A DNA stretch of 64,000 nt from Voacanga thouarsii (GCA_026120185.1 JANUWF010001625.1:124001-188000); one strand, 5' to 3'; positions 34,728 to 46,960 are shown, counted from the stretch's first letter. Program-made: numbers and translations. The notes: generated from the sequence alone by a model not told the origin.

Positions 34728-36493
34728 TAGGTGATCGGCCTACTGGGCAAGATACTCCTCATTCTCTATACCCAAACAACCGCCGGGTGTCCATTCCGAC
34801 AAAAACAAGTCACTTGACTGAAACAAAATAAACTACTAGCTTGGACCGGCATGACTCACTGGAACTGGCATCTTATCTGGGAAGGACTCACCCCTCAGAG
34901 GTGGCCACGTACTGAGAGACTCACCCTAACCCTTCAAAGACTAGTCCTAGTAGTCCACCCTTATTGAGTACTCAACGACATTCCCCACTTGGGATAAAAT
35001 GAACAAAGCATTGTTCTTCATGAAAATAACAATTTGAGGGTTTCCAAAGCTTTGGGAGAAATTAGTTTTAGAAAGCGTTTCAAGTTTGGAAAAATCTGCT
35101 CAAAGACTTTTAAATAATTTAAGCAATGCAAATAAAGATGAATTCAACCCTCAATTGCCTTCAAATAAACAAGTGTCCATACACTCCATATTTAGCTTGC
35201 CATAAGAAAACATTTCACATCGATAGGTTTTATGCAGGAGCTTACCTGATCCTTGCCCACAACAAAGGTCTCCAACAGCTGACCTAACCCCGCATAGGAT
35301 AAATACAAACCACAATCAAACTCAAGCCAAAGACTCACTTTCTCAAATAAAACCAACTCAACTTACCGCAATCATATCCCTAGTGTCCCAAGCTTTAAGG
35401 CTCAATAATAAATAAAAAGGTTTATAAAATAATTCTAGTTTGACATTAAAATAACTAGAGTTTGGGAAATTTGTACAAAAAGTTGAAGGTTTAAATCTTG
35501 CTAAAAATAAATTATGGTTTATTTGAAAAAGGGTCCAAGGTAGTATTAGGTAAAATAATGATTTATTAATAATTTAGTTGTTAGAAAATAATTGATAGCT
35601 AAAATTTGTTGAAAATAAATTTAATAAGTCTTGCTTGAAAAATAATAAGCAAATCCTTAATAGGTTTTGATTAAAAGATAATAATTAAATTTTTAGTAAT
35701 AAATATTTTATTAATTATAATTATTTCCATAAAAGGCTTTAATTGATTTTATCATTTTAAATAATATATATATATATATATTTTCAGCAAAAACTATTAT
35801 TTATTTGACTAGAATATCACTATTTTATATAAAATACCAAATCCACATTTTCCCATGGTTTTCAAAATTTTACTAGAAAAATCATATTATTAAATATTTT
35901 ATTAATGAAATAAAATTTAGCTTAGGGACAACTAGATCATGATCATATTCCTATAGCCAACCACAATCATGAACATATACAACCCTTCAATTCATCAAAT
36001 CATCCAAATCATGCATACAAACATAGATCTCAATATCAAAATATGATCTAACCCCTACTAGCATAAATAAGATCATGGTTTTAATAATCCAACATGAATA
36101 TAAATCCTATTCACCAAAGGTGACATAATCTCTAGCATACTTCATCACAAATACTACCTATGACATGGAGACATGCATTAAATCTCAAATCATCATACAA
36201 TTGACCAAGATAATCCATCCATGCATAAATCCCATCTCCTTCATATTCATACATACATTCATGCTTCAATCTCAACAATATATATATATATACCTAAATC
36301 CTATCGCCATCCACATACTATCATCATCATCATCCTAAAGACATGAATCTAGAGTTTAAAAGAAAGGTTGAAGGGACTTGACAGGTTGAGGAATGCCTTG
36401 AAGGAGTTTAGAGTAGATCTGAACTCCTAGATGTCTAACTTTGTCCATGGGAGATGGCGAAAGCATGTTCATGGGAGGAAAAGTCATCCGGCC

Positions 36494-36495
<2 letters not shown>

Positions 36496-36549
<54 letters not shown>
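36496..36549. repeat. (GA)n microsatellite in LTR
   Basis: About 27 uninterrupted GA units. The homologous LTR position is short at 27222-27240 and intermediate at 62091-62123. Confidence 0.97.
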
Positions 36550-36554
<5 letters not shown>

Positions 36555-37204
36555 AGAGACCATTAGCATGTTTATTCACATAGGCTCTCACTAGAGATCA
36601 AGATTGGAGAAGATGAAGTTGTTAGAATAAATTTAACTTGAAGGTGTTCTTAACCTTAATAGAAATTTCTGGTTTTGATCCGAAGTAGAAAGATGATTTG
36701 TGGAGTTTGATGTTAAAAATGGTACGGATGGACTCACAACAATGAATAGATGAAATCTGGAATTTTTAGAGGTAGTTTGAAGTGATTTGGAGAGGTATTA
36801 GGTGAAAGGAAGGAGTAGGTGTTCTTGGTGTACTATGTGTTCTTGATGGTTGAAGAAAATCGAGAGATGGGAATGTGCAGCTGCCGAATTTTTGTGAGAG
36901 ATAGAGATAGACGAATTTCTGTAGGGTTTTGGAGGTTGATTCTCTAATTTGGAAGGGAAAAGGAAATGTTAGTTGTTAAAATCCTTGAAGAATATTTTTG
37001 GGAAGCAAATTTGGAAACTAGATATCACAAGAATATCTATGATTATTGGGGAGCTTTTGGAGATCTGCCATGGACAAATTTCTGGGCAGTGTTTTGGTTG
37101 AATGAAAGATGGTTGAAGGAGGCTTAGGGTGGCTGAAACTATGGAGTATAATGGTGAAGAAGAGGTCTGGTCAATTGAGTGATATATTATGGATAGTGGT
37201 GGTG

Positions 37205-37340
37205 GAATAGGAGCATCTAGCACGTAGAGCAACTTTTCCAATTTGAGAATGATTCTCAAATTTCTATACCAGTCGAGATAGTTTAATTCGGTTAACTTGT
37301 TGGTTTCTAAAATGCTACGTATGTTCAAGTTTGTTGACAT
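37205..37340 (-). pseudogene. Copia B gag N-terminal fragment
   Basis: Minus strand from the ATG at 37340 reads MSTNLNIRSILETNKLTELN, then YLDWYRNLRIILKLEKLLYV and LDAPIPPP. This is the characteristic N-terminus of many plant copia Gag proteins. The frame then runs into antisense LTR of chromo-2, so the rest of gag and protease of copia B was deleted along with the end of the chromo-2 LTR. Confidence 0.85.
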
Positions 37341-39170
37341 GATGCAACTGACCTAAATGTAAAGATAGAGAGCATTAGCTGCTTGTATATGCACATGATA
37401 TGCAAATAATTAGGACTTTAATTAAGCTTATTTTTACTCCACTATTTTACTCTAACCAATAGCCCCCACTACTGATTCGGGAAAGCCCGTTGGAAGCTTT
37501 CCTAGTGGATCGGTATCCAAATTCCTCAAGAATGACCTTGGGTTTGCCCAACAAGCTACCCTTGAGTTCATTAGTAGTTATCCAATACCAATTATATCGT
37601 ATGTAATTACCGGATCATTAGGTGATTAACATCTTTTAATCTTAAAGCCTTTTGGGCTACCCTATCTTTTCCTCTAAATTTCTTTATGCTTGAGTTTGCC
37701 CAACCGGAATAAAGAATTTAGTTAAACCCGACCCATTAATTAGGAATTTAATTCCAAAGGAATTTAATTTCATAGTTTGAACATGCTCAATGTTAAGTAG
37801 GCTTGGGTTTGCCCAACAACCTGGTCTCAAAAAAAGGACTCTCGTTCTTACTATATTAACGGAAGGATTTTAGGTTTAATATTAATTGAGGGATTTGTTC
37901 CTTTTAGTGATTTCATTGAATGACATGCATAAAAATCAATAAAATCACATAATTGATAATCATGGTAATAAAGAGATTACGTGGTATGGTTATGGACTTT
38001 TCCTAAATTAAATTCTTTGAGCCATAAAAGAAATAAATATAGTTAACCCTATGTGTTCATGCATAATTTAAGTAGAAGGTCTTACCTTTTCGCCTTGTTC
38101 TGGTCGCCATCTGCAGAATAGAATAATTCTACTCCTATCTAACCTGTGTAAACTAATTACATAATTTCCTAAAGAGAGAAAACCTCAAGTTAGATTCGAG
38201 GGGAGTTAGATGTGAAGGGAATTATACAAGAATTCTAGACAAGGCAAGATACGCAGGCCCTATCTCATAAAAACAAAAACTGTAAAATGCATGAACAGAT
38301 ATAATTGGTTTTAGTCCATAACCATCCACCATGACATTGACTATGCTTAAACAAAATAAACATATACATTTATCATTCCAAAATCACTATTTTGGAAAGA
38401 CAAAACAAATTCTAAAATCACCATTATAGAAAGATACACTAATTTTAGATTTTCAAAATCATTATTTTGAAAAATAAAATTGTTTGCCTCAAAACTAATT
38501 TTGAGAAAGTGCTTCAGGGTCCCATTTCTCATCAAATGAGATTTTTCCCTTTCAAAATTCTGTTCTAGAATTTTTTTTTTAAAAAAAAATACCTAGAAGT
38601 CACAAACATAGTAGAACCGGCGTCGGTTTGGAAGCCGGAGCCGGTGTCGGCTCTATTCTAGTTTTTTAAAACAAAATTCCTTTTGCAAAACCAATTTCTG
38701 GACATTGCAAATAGAATGGAACCAGCGCCGGCTTGGACACCGGAGCCGGCGCCTCCTGTGTTCTGAAACAATGGCAGCAATTTTTCAAAAAAATTCTAGA
38801 ACTATTTCTGGTGCTTTCTTCTTCTGCAAATTTTCAGTGAGAACAATTCTCAATAGTATTTTCTGTTTTGAAGCTCTAAACAACAACTAATTTGTTAGTT
38901 TAAACAAAAATCAAAATGGAAAATTAAGATGAAATGGAGGGCAACATCCATGTTGCAAGAAACATTTTTCCTACAGAAATTTTCAGCACCAAAGAAAGCA
39001 TCTTTTCTAAATATGTTGTGACTTTTACACAATCATATTGTGCTACGGATCCAATCCATAATGATCGAAATGATTTTGACTCAAGTGAAAATGATTTTCA
39101 CAGTAAACAAAGACAAACACGAAAATAGTTTTTCATGCCAAAACAATGTCCGTAGACCACACATAGCATG
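37341..39170 (-). other. Long 5' leader of copia B
   Basis: About 1.8 kb separates the gag start from the primer site. No convincing ORF is seen in element orientation. It contains three GGGTTTGCCCAAC-type words (37551, 37690, 37805; plus-strand reading) and a GC-rich tandem repeat at 38592-38765. The plus-strand ORFs at 38705 and 38934 have no domain. Confidence 0.6.
38592..38765. repeat. GC-rich CCGGCGCC-type tandem pair in copia leader
   Basis: Two ~70-base units about 105 bases apart: GAACCGGCGTCGG...GAAGCCGGAGCCGG and GAACCAGCGCCGG...GACACCGGAGCCGG. They stand out from the AT-rich surroundings. Similar words occur in Athila-2 LTRs (52020-52255, 58385-58600) and its gag-protease ORF. Confidence 0.8.
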
Positions 39171-39182
39171 TCCCTGATACCA
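39171..39182 (-). other. Primer-binding site of the copia composite
   Basis: Minus strand TGGTATCAGGGA lies one base after the LTR terminal ACA, a tRNA-Met type site with two differences from TGGTATCAGAGC. Confidence 0.85.
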
Positions 39183-39183
39183 C

Positions 39184-40905
39184 TGTCGGGTATCTCAGGC
39201 CCGTATCCTATACGGTGCAGTGAAAAATAAAACAAGATACCATTCCAGGGCCCACCTATGTTTGAAAAACAAGAAAGAAAAATAACAAAGGTAGCAGCTT
39301 TTTACCATTGTTTGATCGTCCAAAAAACAAAAATTTCATCTGCAAGTTGAGGCGCGATCCAGCAATCCTCGTGATCAACCTCCACGTGAGTTGAATGTCT
39401 AACCACTATAATCACAGTGTGTGATTATCTCTAATAGTAATCCACACAGAGGAATACTCAAGCACCAAACTTTCATGTGCTAGCAGAAACAAGATGGCGG
39501 CTAAGGTTGTTTCTCAAGACAATCGAGAGAGATAGAGAGAAGAGAAGGTCGAATGTTGTTGGTTTTTCATGTGTCACTTTTCAGCTAGGGTTCCGTGTGT
39601 CTTGTTAATATGTCACATAAAATTTTCCTTTCCAAAACTGAGAATTCTAATCCTATTAGAATTTTCTAATTGTAATTGGAAACATTATGTTCTCACAATT
39701 ACAACTTGGACCACAAATTATAACTAATTATAATTTATCCACAATAACTTTCCTTTCTCTCAATTAACCCCACTATGTTATCAAATAACATCTTAAGTAT
39801 ATAATCCTTTATTGTGTGTGACCTTTTAGGTTTCATAGTCAATTGGTAGTGAACATGAATTAATCTAAACGTTTTTGAGATTAATAATCCATAATTAATT
39901 AGAATTAATCCTATTAATTCTAATTAGGATTCCTTTATTAATTCACCAATTAATAAACCCATATTTTCGTTTCATGAGCGGTATCTAGTAACACATCATG
40001 ACCACCCAAGAGTCCAGGAAGTCAAGTAGCTTGACATGAACCCTTCAATAACAAATATCAGTGCAATTAACTCTTTTCACCATACATTATCTCATTCTGT
40101 TTGAAGTACGGATTTAGTGTCAACTCCCTCCAGAATTAATTCTTGCCTGAATACAATAGTACTTATACCAGAAACCCATTACTCTAGATGTCTATCAATT
40201 GGAACTGTTTCCAATATACAATCGCCTTGGCCATGGACATTCTGAGTAGTAATTCCTACAAGTGGCCGTGAGATATTCGCCCCTACTATTAGGAGTGGTG
40301 AATCCTTTATTGACCCTCTCAACTACTTTTGTGTACCTCATGATGTACCCAATATCCATCCCATAGGCGGCCCTCAATCGAGCTCTAGAGATTAGAATCA
40401 AAGTACAATGCTCAGCAAGCAAAGTACCTTGGAGATGTTAAGTCTATGGATACTTGCACGTTCGCTACATTGAGATTATAACACTGGCACTAAATAGTTA
40501 TCCATGTGATTATCTCAAAGCTAGGTCATCCAATGAACTTGTTCCATTAACAAGCAACTATGTGTCAACTTTGAGTATTTCAATACTCACGGTTATGAGA
40601 ACCACCGCCTGATCAAGTCAGGAAGTCTAACACATGCTAGTCTTAATGCATTAATGATGTCCTGTCTCATTAATACTATAACTAGGGACTTTTTAAGTAC
40701 TAACACCATCTAGTGTAGTAGGAATCTCATATCATGATCTCTGTCATGATTTCCTTAACACAATCTTTTACTATGGACTTTATCGAACAATTATATTACT
40801 TAAAGTAAACAAAAGAAACTATAAGATAAATAATGTATTTTATTAAAATAAAATGTGTCATATATACAATGTACAAGTGATTGCCTCTAAGGCACAAACC
40901 AAACA
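39184..40905 (-). repeat. 5' LTR of the copia composite (probable A/B hybrid)
   Basis: It begins TGTCGGGTATCTCAGG, the best preserved terminus of the three copies, and ends GGCACAAACCAAACA. The inner side carries the copia B leader and primer site; the outer side carries the TTTTT duplication that pairs with copia A. Confidence 0.88.
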
Positions 40906-42041
40906 TTTTTTTCTGAAGTCCTAACTTTATCGTTCAAATCTATTAAGATTTAACAAATACGAAATCAATGCAATGAAACACCAAACATAGTTTTGTCTAG
41001 TTAATTAGAAGAATTTGCATTAATAACTAATTATATCAAGTAATTAAAAACCACAGATGATAAAGTATTGATCAAATAATTCAATCAACACAAAATCATA
41101 AATCCCAAAATAATGTTATATTACAATAAAAACATTAAATACATCATTGTTTAAGGACTAGAAGATAAAGATAAAAGAAAGCACTTACAGACAAGCCTCT
41201 TTCTTAACCCTTGTAGACTCTCTTAAACAATCCTCCTTAATTTGGGTAAACTTCTCCTTTAATGAGTGATTGGGAATTTTTTCTTTTGAATCCACGTCTC
41301 TCTATGTATATCTCTCCTCATTTGTGTTTTCTTGTGCTTTTATAGACCTCTTGCATGCAAAATTCGTAGCTTAGGAAGTCTTGGCCGAGTAGCATTCAAA
41401 AAATACTAAAATCTTTAGAAAAATTTCAAAATTTGTGCACAGAATATTAGCCTTCCAGAGTGTACCTAGCACTGGGTACTTTCGAGCCACCTGGCAGCAG
41501 GTACACACTATTCTTCCTCTGGAGTTTTCCTCTATTTTTTGGCAGTTCTCATCGGCAGATAGAATGGATCCAGCGCCAAATATACTTGCCAGACCTGGTG
41601 CTAGGTTTGTTTTGGTTTTCCCCAGAAAGTTGTTCAAATTCCTCTGCTAGATTAGAATGGACCAGGCGTCTGGTCCGTTGGCTGGTCTTGGCACTAGGTC
41701 TGTTCTAGAATTGTTCACTTTCTGCTCGAATTGTTCTAGAATTGTTCACTTGCCAGACTCGGTGCCAAGTTTGTTCTGGTTTTTCCCAGAAAGTTGTTCA
41801 GATTCCTCTGCTAGATTAGAATGGAGTAGGCATCTGGTCTGTTGGCTAGTCTTGGCGCTAGGTCTGTTCTAGAATTGTTCACTTTCTGCTCGATTTCATC
41901 TCAAATCTACACACATTTGTCAAAAACACTTTTTATAAGCAAAATGTCAAATAGGAAGGAACATGCCTAGTTATTACAACCAATGTATCTCACAACAACC
42001 TTAAATTACTGGAAAAATAAATAGGATTTTAGCCCCTATCA
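40906..42041 (-). repeat. Athila-1 3' LTR, second piece
   Basis: Resumes the LTR after the copia composite (CAAATCTATTAAGATTTAAC, as at 48477) and ends AGCCCCTATCA, the inverse of the TGATAGGGGCT start of Athila-2. The segment 41435-41900 holds two tandem copies of a ~160-base GGCGCTAGGTCTGTTCTAG region. Confidence 0.9.
41337..41344 (-). promoter_or_regulatory. Candidate TATA box, Athila-1 3' LTR
   Basis: Minus strand TATAAAAG. The equivalent place in Athila-2 LTRs reads TATAAATAG, and in the Athila-1 5' LTR it has decayed to TTATGAAAG (48874-48882). Confidence 0.6.
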
Positions 42042-42076
42042 CATACCCCCACACTTGAACATTTGCATGTCCTCAA
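42042..42076 (-). other. Polypurine tract module of Athila-1
   Basis: Minus strand reads CTTGAGGACATGCAAATG, then TTCAAGTGTGGGGGTATG, directly before the LTR start TGATAGGGGC. A near copy lies at 43096-43130. Confidence 0.88.
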
Positions 42077-43441
42077 GCAAAACACTTTAGTCCAAGAAAA
42101 TTATCAAGAAAACACAACCTCTTACTCATTCCAAAAACCCTTTACAACATTGCCAAGGATTATAACTTACTTCAAACATTAGATACAACTCTTGTTATTC
42201 ATACCCTTTGAAAACATTTCAAACTTTGAAATATTGGATAAGACATCACAAAACTCTTTAAGTCAAAATAATCAAGTGTATACCTTAGTCTAAGAAACTT
42301 ATTTCACTCTTCAAGTTAAAATATAAAGAACATGAATCACATAAGTCGAGCCATCTACCAATTCAAACATTATAAATCCAAAAATTACACAACCTAAGTC
42401 ATGATGTAAGGAAAGCTCTCTAATCTTTTTCTCTCTAATTTTCTAATAACTTAGGGAATTGACTGCCTCAAGCGTATGGATTTCTCTTTACACGCCGTAT
42501 TGGCCCCCTTTTAGCCATCACTTTTCATTTTTTTTCAATAACATTCCTCTAAACAATTCTTTATTTCTTTTATTTTAGGGAATTCATAGCCTCAAGAAAG
42601 CATATTTCTCTTCACTATCCATATTGGCCCCTATAATCAAGCAAAAAGAAATTTTTTCTCATCTTCAGAGAGGAAGCAATCAACTCATTTTTCCAATTCT
42701 TCAACTCACAAGAATGTTTCACAATTTTTTCCACAATAGTTTCTCTCAAAGATCTTTTATCACCTGATATTCCTCATCAAAACTCAAAGCTTAGCAAAAT
42801 TTAAACTCATAATACAATAGTCCAATATACTCTTCCCGTATTCATCATATCCTCCATATTCATACTAGATCAGTCAAATAGCATTCAAACACCAATGCAT
42901 AAACAAGATTAATCAAAAGTCATAAGTCTCCCAAATTATCCTATCCAACAAAACCCATTTCATCAAAATCCACCTAATGAATGAAAAAACTCATATCTAA
43001 GTAAGAAAAACCTTGCTTAACAATGAAAGCCACTAAAATTTTTGAAACATGTTTCCCAAAAATGATATATGGAAAAATATTTCTTCAACCCCATTCTCCC
43101 CCACACTTAAACTAGACATTGTCCTCAATAGCCAAAGATAGAACAATTAAAGTACAACCAAGAAGACCAAAATGAACAAATAAGAAGAAGAAAGTGAAGA
43201 AGATACTTCCATTACACCGTAGTACTACCTTGTTTGAATCCACCACAGGGAAGAGTTACAAGAAAAGTCATAAGGGTACCTAATTAAAAAGAAACAAAAT
43301 AAAGAGAAACACAAATCTAGAAAAAGAAAATAATGAGACAATAAAATAACGAAAATGATAATGAAAACGAAGCACAAGGGAGTACTGGATAATCAAGGCT
43401 AATAAAGGAGAACGTCAAGATTCTCTAAAGTGTCAAGGTCT
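42077..43441 (-). other. Athila-1 3' untranslated region
   Basis: No env-like or other ORF is visible. AT-rich. Contains a second polypurine module at 43096-43130 (minus strand ATTGAGGACAATGTCTAG, TTTAAGTGTGGGGGAG). Confidence 0.7.
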
Positions 43442-44650
43442 TCACCCAAATGATCCCCTAAGTTGGGTGAGAAACCTCAATAACTCCAAATGGCAAACTT
43501 GATGTACCTTATATGGGCCTAACCATCGAAACTTTAACTTACCCGAAAAAAGTCTAAGCCTAGAATTAAACACTAACACATTATCTCTTTTTTCAAATTC
43601 ATGGGAAGATTGAATATGCCTATCATGCCACTGTTTCATCTTATCTTCATAAATTCGCGAATTATGGTACACATCGTTATGCCACTCATCCAACTCATTT
43701 ACTCGAGGCATTCTTTGTTGTCATGCAAGATGAATGTTAAAATTAACAAGTTTAATTGCCCAATAAGCCATATGTTCAACTTCTACAAGTAGAGTACAAT
43801 GATTTCCATTAGAAAAATCAATAGGGAATTGCACCAATAGGTGTTTTAAAAGCAGTCCTATAAGTCCAAAGAGTAACATCTAGCTTCAAACATCAATCTT
43901 TTCTTGTATGATTAACCACTTTTTCCAAGAATCTTTTTATTTCTCTATTGACCACCGTAACTTAGCCAGTAGTTTATGGATGATAGGGGGTAGCAAACTT
44001 ATGAGTAACCCCTAAATGTTTAAGAACCTTATCTAATTGGGAATTACAAAAGTGGGTTCTCTTATTACTGATGAGCACCTTAGGTACTTCAAACAGGGAG
44101 AAAAGTTTTTTTAGAAATTTTACAACAACCTGCGCATCATTAATAGGCAATGCTTGTGCCTTAACCACTTTGATACATACTCAACCGCAACTAAGAAGTA
44201 TTTGTTACCCAACGAACTAGGAAAAAGGCCCATGAAATCAATTCCCCAACAATAAAAAATTTCACAAGCTTGAAAAATTTGTAATGGCATCTCATTAGAT
44301 TTAGAGATATTACCTGTATGTTGACACCTATCACAATATTGAACAAACCTATAATAGCCCTTGAAGAGTGTAGGCTAATAAAAACCAGACTTAAGTACCT
44401 TTCTTATGGTGTTGTTAGCTTGGTAGTGGCTTCTTACGTGTTCTTCATGACAATGTTTCAAGATATTGATGCTTTTCCACGGAATCCACACACCTTCGAA
44501 TGATTTGATCCGCAGAACACCGTAACAAGTATAGATTTTTTCAAAAGTAATGCTTTACTTCGGAGAGGAATTTCTTATTTTGTTGTACCTTGAAGTCTTA
44601 TGGAATAATTCCATCAACCAAGTAATTAGCAAAATCTACATACCATGGTT
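43442..44650 (-). pseudogene. Athila-1 integrase
   Basis: Core fragments: QALPINDAQVVVKFLKKLFS, VLISNKRTHFCNSQLDKVLK, LGVTHKFATPYHP, then after stops VVNREIKRFLEKVVNHTRKD and WTYRTAFKTPIGAIPY. C-terminus: QWHDRHIQSSHEFEKRDNVL, FNSRLRLFSGKLKFRWLGPY. The second catalytic Asp (normally SD-x-GTHFC) is Asn, and the catalytic Glu position is not preserved. Multiple stops. The fragment matches Athila-2 integrase domain by domain. Confidence 0.88.
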
Positions 44651-46100
44651 GTTGAGAAATCTCACCATCAACAAATAAAAGTTGTTCTTCCAGGAAGCAA
44701 TCATTTATGTCTCATTCAACCAATAGCTCAAGGTTAGGATTTTCCAACCTTGATAAGTGATTTGCAGCTAAATTTTTCACTCCCTTCCTTAATCTCCATG
44801 TCCAATTCCTGCAATAATAAAACCCATCTTATCTATCATTGTTTAGAATCATGCTTGTTCAATAGGTACTTAAGGGCAGAATGATCCGTATACACAATGA
44901 CTTTGAAAAAAAAAAAAGGATTTGAACAAAATTTATCAAAAGCAAACACTATGATAAGCAACGCTTTCTCCGTTGTTGTGTAATTCTCTGGTGCCGTCAT
45001 AAGAGTTTTGCTTGCATACTAAATCGGTTGGAAGTGCTTATTCCTCCTTTGTCCAAGCAACTGCGCCCACTGCATAATCACTTGCATCACACATTAATTC
45101 AAAAGGAAGAGACGTATCCAATTTAATTAAAATAAGAGAATTGATCAATTTTGTTTTAAGCACATTGAAATCATTGAGACATTTTTCATTAAAATCAAAC
45201 ATAGCATCTTTTTTCAAGCAAAGAAGTAAGGGGTTTAGAAATCTTTGAAAACTCCAAGATAAACCTCCTATAAAAACTTGCATGCCCAAGAAAGTTTTGA
45301 ATTGCCTTCATGGAAGTTAGAGGAGGGAGTTTCTTAATTGCCTCAATTTTGGCCGTATCAACCAGAATACCTTTTCTTGAAATTTTGTATCCTAATACTA
45401 TACCTTCTTGCACCATGATGTGGCATTTTTTCCAACTAAGCATGAGGTTGTCTCTTTACACCGTTGAAGTAACTTTTCCAAATTGGCCAAACACAAATTA
45501 ATGGAATCCCCAAAAATAAAAAAAATCACCCATAAATACCTACATGATATCTCCCACAAGCCCTTCAAAAATAGCTATCATACACCGTTGGAATATTCTG
45601 GGACTACTGCAAAGACCAAAAGGCATATGTCTACATGAAGAAGTACTAAAAGGGCATGTAAAGGTGCTCTTCTCTTGATCCTCTAGTGCTATGGGAATTT
45701 GAAAGTATCCGAAAAAGCCATCTAAACAGTAATAAAACTCATGTACGACTATTCTTTCTAACATTTGGTCAATGAAAGGGAGAGTAAAATGGTTCTTCCT
45801 AGTGGCCTCGTTCAATTTTATATAACTAATGCAAACCCTCCAACTGGTTACCAATCTCAATGGGATCAACTCATTTTTTTTCATTAAGGCTCACAGTTAT
45901 TCCTCTATTCTTTGGTATCACTTGTGTTGGACTAACCCAAATACTATAAGAAATTGGGTAAATGATGCCGAAATCTAAGAGTTTAATCACGTCAACTTTT
46001 ACCACATCACTCATGTTTGGGTTCAACCTATGTTGGGGTTGTACTATGGGTTTGGTTCCTTCTTCTAATAAGATTTTTTAGTATAAAAGGAATAGCTAAT
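44651..46100 (-). pseudogene. Athila-1 RT and RNase H
   Basis: RT reads RLNPNMSDVVKVDVIKLLDF, then ELIPLRLVTSWRVCISYIKL, FIDQMLERIVVHEFYYCLDG, MPFGLCSSPRIFQRCMIAIF. The catalytic box is VFMGDFFYF near 45521-45540, with Gly in place of the first Asp of FMDD. Downstream are VLGYKISRKGILVDTAKIEA and NFLGHASFYRRFI, then RNase H starting PFELMCDASDYAVGAV. Several stops and frameshifts. Confidence 0.9.
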
Positions 46101-46960
46101 TCCCTTAATATCCATGGTTTTCCATGCAATGAATTCCTTGTATTTTCCCAATAGACTTACTAATTTGGTCTATTGTTCACAAGTAAGGTCTTTGGCAATG
46201 ATCATGGGCAAGTTTTCATCTTTTTACCAAGAATGCATATTCCAAGTGCTTGGGGAGGTCTTTTAAGTCAAATTTCGGTGGTTCCTCAATGGATGACTTC
46301 ATCCTTCCCAAACTACCATATTCAATTTCCTCAAACTTTCCTAACTTATGGCCCTTATTCGAGTCCTCCAAATATGCCATAGGTTGTTCTATATAACATT
46401 GAACAAATGATTCCTGCATAAAGTTAAAGATAGGTTCACCAAAAAAATCAACCCTTAGACAAGAATCATCATAAGAAATAGGATGTTGCATGCTTTTGTG
46501 GATTTTGATAATGACTTCCTTGTCCCCAACCCCAAGTGTCAATTTTCCTCCATGAACATTAATTATGGCTTTGGCAGTTGCTAAAAAAGGTCGACCTAGG
46601 ATTAAAGGGACTTTAGAATCTTCATCCATATCAAGAATAACAAAATCCATAGGAAATATAAATCTAACCAATTTAACTAGTACATCTTCCACTATTCCCC
46701 TAAGATATTTAATAGGTCTATCCACAAGTTGAATATTCATCCAAGTAAGCTTGGATTCACGTAGCCCTAGCTTTTTGAATATTTTATATGGTAAAAGATT
46801 AATATTAGCACCTACGTTTGCTAATGAATTGCAAAATGTAAGAGTCCCAACAAGACAAGGAATAGAATACTCCCTTGATCAATTTTTTTTCATGGCAAAG
46901 TCTATTGGTCTTGCAAGATAGCTAAGCATTCTTCACGTAAAACTGCTATGGATAATTCCT
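46101..46960 (-). pseudogene. Athila-1 protease region
   Basis: The longest frame (46216-46740) reads MNIQLVDRPIKYLRGIVEDV, FPMDFVILDMDEDSKVPLIL, GRPFLATAKAIINVHGGKLT, ending SSIEEPPKFDLKDLPKHLEY. This is the aspartic protease and linker of Athila-like Pol, homologous to 54440-55010 in Athila-2. The upstream active-site loop is present only in broken frames (46800-46870). Confidence 0.9.

Larger units (their letters stand above)
24940..37204 (-). mobile_element. Chromovirus-like Ty3/gypsy element 2 (chromo-2)
   Basis: The 3' LTR is 24940-29427, the polypurine tract 29428-29440, coding 29474-33970, and the 5' LTR 33976 to about 37204. Domains run gag, protease, RT, RNase H, integrase with a chromodomain-like tail. 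The primer site, leader ORF and gag start are missing, because the 5' LTR end abuts gag directly. The outer end of the 5' LTR is lost: at about 37205 it joins a copia gag fragment. Inserted in copia B integrase; no right target duplication survives. Confidence 0.9.
33976..37204 (-). repeat. 5' LTR of chromo-2, truncated at its outer end
   Basis: Low end TGTAACACCCCGCTACC; colinear with the complete LTR at 24940-29427 to about 28150. It lacks the last ~1.25 kb, ending near 37204 where copia gag sequence begins. It has its own partial duplication (34381-34727), TA repeats at 35764-35781 and a long GA run. Confidence 0.88.
17511..40905 (-). mobile_element. Ty1/copia composite A/B with nested chromovirus
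   Basis: Three related ~1.7 kb LTRs lie at 17511-19228, 20904-22589 and 39184-40905, and there are two partial pol regions. The outer boundaries carry TTTTT on both sides (17506-17510 and 40906-40910), a 5 bp target duplication. Copia A (17511-20903) is cut in the integrase-RT linker by the LTR of copia B. Only one 5' LTR exists. The simplest reading is insertion of B into A followed by recombination between their 5' LTRs, which removed the 5' part of A. Chromo-2 then sits inside B. Confidence 0.82.
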
